Assembly: GCA_039183535.1 (NCBI GenBank)
Contig: JBCDBO010000006.1
Span: forward strand, 1 to 64,000
DNA: 64,000 bases
Reading direction: 5' to 3'
Source: JBCAXA01 sp039183535
GTDB taxonomy: Bacteria; Pseudomonadota; Gammaproteobacteria; Steroidobacterales; Woeseiaceae
Shown: positions 60,952-64,000 of the stretch, one piece after another
How positions within the stretch are numbered: position 1 is the first letter of the stretch
Layout: every line of letters begins with the position of its first letter
Made by a program: the position numbers and the translations under genes
The notes under the pieces: model-generated
The model's database searches: none
What the model saw: only the letters and a program-made list of their open reading frames with translations
What the model was told of the DNA's origin: nothing

Positions 60952-62175
60952 ATGGCTGCTACGAAACAGAAACGATCCGTGGATGACATACGCGTCGGTA
61001 TGTATGTGGCCCAGCTAGACCGACCATGGATCGAGACTCCGTTTCTATTTCAGGGGTTTGTTATCGAAGATGAGTCGGTTATTGACGAACTTCGCGAGCA
61101 CTGTCGCTACGTCTACGTCGATGCAGAGCGAGAAGACGCAACGATAACGGTCCAGTCGCCGCTCATCGCTGCCAATCAATGCACGACGGGCCCCAACGAT
61201 GCTGCGACACCGGACGATACGACGGCGGCGCTGCGGACCGAACTGACCGTTGCACGCAATGTGCATTCGGTAGCTCAGCAGACCGTGGGCTTGTTGTTCG
61301 ATCGGGTCGCTAGCAACGAACCGCTCGATATGGCGGCAATCGAAAGCACGATCGACCCGATGATCGACAGCATCATTCGTAACGAAGACGCCTTGTCTTG
61401 GTTGGTACGAATGCGCAAAAAAGACAACTACATTCACTCTCACTCGTTGTCGTGTTCGGTTTGGGCGCTGGTGTTCGGGAAACACCTGAATCTTGAAAAA
61501 CATGACCTACAAACCTTGGCGATGGGCGCGTTGTTCCTCGACGTTGGCAAGACGCAATTACCGGACGAGCTGCTTTGCCGCCCTGGCAAACTCAGCGACA
61601 CAGAAACGAAGCTCGTGCAGCAACATGTCAAATTTGGGACGGACATCGTCAAACGAATCGACGGGCTCGATCCGCGAGTTATCGAAATGGTCGCGCATCA
61701 TCACGAGCGGCATAACGGCACTGGTTACGCACGCGGCCTAAGCGGCAATGACACCCCGGTGTTTGCCCGTATCGCCGGTATCGTCGACAGCTATGATGCA
61801 ATGACAACCGCCAGACCCTATGCACCGGCTGTTTCAACGTTTGACGCCGTGCGTAAGCTGAACAAGATTGCCGGCGTTGAGTTTTCCGAGGAGATGGTTG
61901 AACAGTTCGTCCAGTCAATCGGGATCTTCCCGGTCGGAAGCTTAGTGGAATTAAACACCGGAGAAGTCGGCATTGTTGTTGCGCAGAATCGTATTCGTCG
62001 CTTACGCCCGAAGATCATGCTGATTCTTGATCGCAATAAAAAGCGCCTAGAAGCCCAAGACATGCTGGACCTGCGTCAGCAGCTAACGATCGGCGACTCC
62101 AGTACATCGCTGTGGATAGAAAGAGGCCTCACGGCCGGCGAGTATGGTATCGATCCGTCGGACTACTATTTGTGA
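60952..62175 (+). CDS. HD-GYP family protein with altered motifs
   Basis: 407 residues. An N-terminal DUF3391 region (RSVDDIRVGMYVAQLDRPWI) precedes the HD-GYP domain. The metal-binding HD pair, usually LLHDIGK, reads LFLDVGK, so His is replaced by Leu at residue 196. The second motif reads HHERHNGTGYARG instead of HHExxDGxGYPxG. The rest, such as ARIAGIVDSYDAMTTARPY, is normal. Loss of the metal His makes phosphodiesterase activity unlikely; a c-di-GMP-sensing or structural role is possible. The next gene overlaps its stop (GTGA). Confidence 0.9.
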   Translation: MAATKQKRSVDDIRVGMYVAQLDRPWIETPFLFQGFVIEDESVIDELREHCRYVYVDAEREDATITVQSPLIAANQCTTGPNDAATPDDTTAALRTELTVARNVHSVAQQTVGLLFDRVASNEPLDMAAIESTIDPMIDSIIRNEDALSWLVRMRKKDNYIHSHSLSCSVWALVFGKHLNLEKHDLQTLAMGALFLDVGKTQLPDELLCRPGKLSDTETKLVQQHVKFGTDIVKRIDGLDPRVIEMVAHHHERHNGTGYARGLSGNDTPVFARIAGIVDSYDAMTTARPYAPAVSTFDAVRKLNKIAGVEFSEEMVEQFVQSIGIFPVGSLVELNTGEVGIVVAQNRIRRLRPKIMLILDRNKKRLEAQDMLDLRQQLTIGDSSTSLWIERGLTAGEYGIDPSDYYL

Positions 62176-63428
62176 GCGCACTCGTCAGTTCTCGGCTAGA
62201 TCAGCTACCGGTGCTCGATGAACGAATTGCCAGAAACGGCAGCGCTGGTTTGTTAGTCGTCCAACTACGTAACGTCGATCAGCTGCGCAGCAACTACGGC
62301 TACCGTGTTACCGAGCAAATTATCGATATTGTTGAGGCACGTTGCCGCGGTGCGATTCGCAGTAACGACCAACTCTGGCGACTGACCGATACGAGTTTCG
62401 CGCTGGCGATAAGTCCGCTGCCCGGCGACGGACTCCTGCTGCTGGCCGCGAACAAACTACGAACGATAACAACAGAGCCGATTGCTATCGGCAACGAACG
62501 GATCCTGTCAAAGCTGCACATCGGGATTGCCTCGGCGCCGCAACACGGCAAAGATGCCGATACCTTACTGCAGCATGCGGGTATCGCGGCGCTAGCCGCG
62601 ACATCGGATAAGCGCGACGTCATCTGCTTTGAAGCGGACTTAGCGAATCAGGCACGCAGCGAGCTGTGGCTTGAGCACGAGTTGGATCAAGCAATCGCAT
62701 GTCGCAATTTTCAGGTTTACTACCAACCGAAGGTCAGCGCCGGGCAGCACTGCCTGATCGGTGCTGAAGCACTGGTGCGTTGGGAGCACGCGGAACGGGG
62801 CTGGATTGCACCAGATTTGTTTATCCCATTAGCCGAGCGCGCTAACCGAATTGCGCCGCTCACCGAATACGTGCTGCAGAGCGCGTTGCACCATGCCAGC
62901 AGCTGGCCCGAGTGTGTGAGCGTCTCGGTCAATATATCGCCGCGGCTACTCGGTGGCACCGAGCTCGTCGATGTCGTTCGAAGTGCCCTTGGTGTTTGGG
63001 GTGTAGCCCCGGCACGCTTAACGCTGGAAGTCACCGAGAGTGCCATTATGACCGATCCGGAAATGGCGCTTGATGCATTGGCGGATCTCAGAAAAATCGG
63101 CGTCCGTATTTCAATCGATGACTTCGGAACCGGCTACTCGTCACTGGCGTATTTCAAGAAACTGCCAGCGGACGAGTTAAAGGTCGACCGCAGCTTTGTT
63201 ATGAATATCTTCAACGATGTGGGTGACCAACGTATTGTCCGCACGATCATCACGCTCGCGAAAGAATTCGGCCTGCAAGTTACCGCCGAAGGTATTGAAG
63301 AGGCGCGTACCGCAAACCAACTTGCAGAAATGGGCTGTGACCTTCTTCAAGGCTACTACTTTGGCCGCCCTCAGCCGCATGCGGACTTTCGAGCGACACT
63401 CAACCTACCCGCCGAGCCAGCAGCGTAA
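62172..63428 (+). CDS. EAL phosphodiesterase with vestigial GGDEF domain
   Basis: 418 residues from GTG 62172; a longer open frame in the upstream gene has no support. The N-terminal GGDEF-like domain (about 10-165) has lost its motif: RLTDTSFALA stands where GGDEF would be. The EAL domain has all main residues: EALVRW (Glu199), NISPRLL, EVTES, DDFGTGYSSL, KVDRSF, AEGIEE and LQGYYFGRP. It therefore probably degrades c-di-GMP. Translation is coupled to the degenerate HD-GYP gene, which may regulate it. Confidence 0.92.
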   Translation: MSALVSSRLDQLPVLDERIARNGSAGLLVVQLRNVDQLRSNYGYRVTEQIIDIVEARCRGAIRSNDQLWRLTDTSFALAISPLPGDGLLLLAANKLRTITTEPIAIGNERILSKLHIGIASAPQHGKDADTLLQHAGIAALAATSDKRDVICFEADLANQARSELWLEHELDQAIACRNFQVYYQPKVSAGQHCLIGAEALVRWEHAERGWIAPDLFIPLAERANRIAPLTEYVLQSALHHASSWPECVSVSVNISPRLLGGTELVDVVRSALGVWGVAPARLTLEVTESAIMTDPEMALDALADLRKIGVRISIDDFGTGYSSLAYFKKLPADELKVDRSFVMNIFNDVGDQRIVRTIITLAKEFGLQVTAEGIEEARTANQLAEMGCDLLQGYYFGRPQPHADFRATLNLPAEPAA

Positions 63429-63438
63429 TGACGGCCGT

Positions 63439-64000
63439 CTAACGCTGTAAAGCTTGGGTCAAGAACTCGGTCGTCGCATCGACAGTTTGGCGAACAGCGC
63501 CGTCGTTACCGTCGAACAGGCCAAGGCCGTGGTCGGCTCCTGTAACGACGACTCGTTGCCGGCGCGCTGCACGGGTAGCGTTGTCGAGGACTGCCTCTGC
63601 AATGCTGGGATCAACGACGGTATCCAGATCGCCCCACAGTACAAACAACTCGCCTTGATAACGCCTGACGGCATCCATAGGCCGTGACTTTTCAAGGTCG
63701 GTAAACCACTGATAGCCGAGACGTTGGTCCTGACCCCAAAAGGTCGTGAACGGTGCGTAGCCTTGGTTGCGCGCTTGCTCTTTCATCGTCGCGAACTGGG
63801 TCGGACCACCCAAATAGTCAACCAGGTGCGTACCGCCATTGGTTGCCGATGGTGCCCAAAGGGCAATCGCGGGATAGCGGTCCTGCCCATCGGCCAACAA
63901 CAGTGCCAGCCGCCCACCCATGCTAAAGCCGAGCAGACCAACACGGTTGGTATCAATGTTACCGCGCGCGACCGCGAAGGCTTTGGCGGCACGAATGTCG
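63439..64000 (-). CDS. Alpha/beta hydrolase (dienelactone hydrolase-like), partial
   Basis: The 5' part lies beyond the right window edge; about 187 residues are visible. The nucleophile elbow is GFSMGGRLALLLADG, the acid is in GELFVLWGDLDTVVDPS and the His in TGADHGLGLF. This is a serine-hydrolase triad of the dienelactone hydrolase/esterase type; the substrate is not clear. It converges on the EAL gene. Confidence 0.88.
   Translation of the reverse strand, partial: DIRAAKAFAVARGNIDTNRVGLLGFSMGGRLALLLADGQDRYPAIALWAPSATNGGTHLVDYLGGPTQFATMKEQARNQGYAPFTTFWGQDQRLGYQWFTDLEKSRPMDAVRRYQGELFVLWGDLDTVVDPSIAEAVLDNATRAARRQRVVVTGADHGLGLFDGNDGAVRQTVDATTEFLTQALQR

Overview
This window looks like chromosomal DNA from a Gram-negative proteobacterium, most likely a gammaproteobacterium. 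The evidence is lipobox lipoproteins, an outer-membrane barrel ending in Phe, Tat signals, a NfeD/stomatin pair, a PuuD-type urate hydroxylase, many GTG starts, and four intergenic palindromes of the CRP type (TGTGA-N6-TCACA). The genus cannot be told from sequence reading alone. There are no tRNAs, rRNAs, CRISPR arrays, transposases or phage genes. The layout is that of a stable genome.

Region 1 (1-9.5 kb) carries signalling and envelope genes: the end of a glutathione peroxidase, a membrane hybrid histidine kinase, a small membrane pair, a GAF-PAS kinase with a response regulator broken by an in-frame TAG, a DUF3253 protein, an 18-residue-repeat DUF4097 protein, and an exported ankyrin protein. 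Region 2 (9.6-16.3 kb) is a tight operon: TPR lipoprotein, membrane b-type-cytochrome-like protein, 21-heme cytochrome c, 7-heme cytochrome c, AMIN/SPOR/TPR outer-membrane barrel, and a small lipoprotein. It reads as an electron conduit from the inner membrane to the cell surface and is the best candidate here for an undescribed system.

Region 3 (16.6-30.8 kb) holds two parallel modules. Each pairs a heme-containing multidomain lipoprotein with a Tat-exported DUF1501-like protein. The two lipoproteins share almost the same sequence just after the lipid-anchor Cys. Between them lie a gamma-glutamylcyclotransferase-like protein, an iodotyrosine-deiodinase-like nitroreductase and a NfeD/stomatin pair; a methyltransferase follows the second module. 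Region 4 (31-44.9 kb) holds a degenerate GGDEF-EAL protein, a beta-propeller GGDEF sensor, a subtilase with an inserted LamG-like domain and ten copies of a GYMW hexapeptide, a fasciclin protein, and a CheB-CheR-PAS histidine kinase with two single-domain response regulators.

Region 5 (44.9-60.9 kb) is a purine-to-ammonia supercluster. ureDABCEFG runs leftward. Divergently, uraH-xdhABC-puuD-puuE-(uraD-alc fusion)-ureidoglycolate lyase-guaD runs rightward. Together they take guanine through xanthine, urate, 5-hydroxyisourate, OHCU, allantoin, allantoate and ureidoglycolate to glyoxylate, urea and ammonia. A 19-bp palindrome lies between the two operons. Region 6 (60.9-64 kb) has a degenerate HD-GYP protein overlapping an EAL protein with intact motifs, and the end of an alpha/beta hydrolase.

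The window contains 33 CXXCH heme motifs in six proteins. CRP-like sites lie in front of the cytochrome operon, the second lipoprotein module, the propeller-GGDEF sensor and the subtilase, so these loci may share a regulator.
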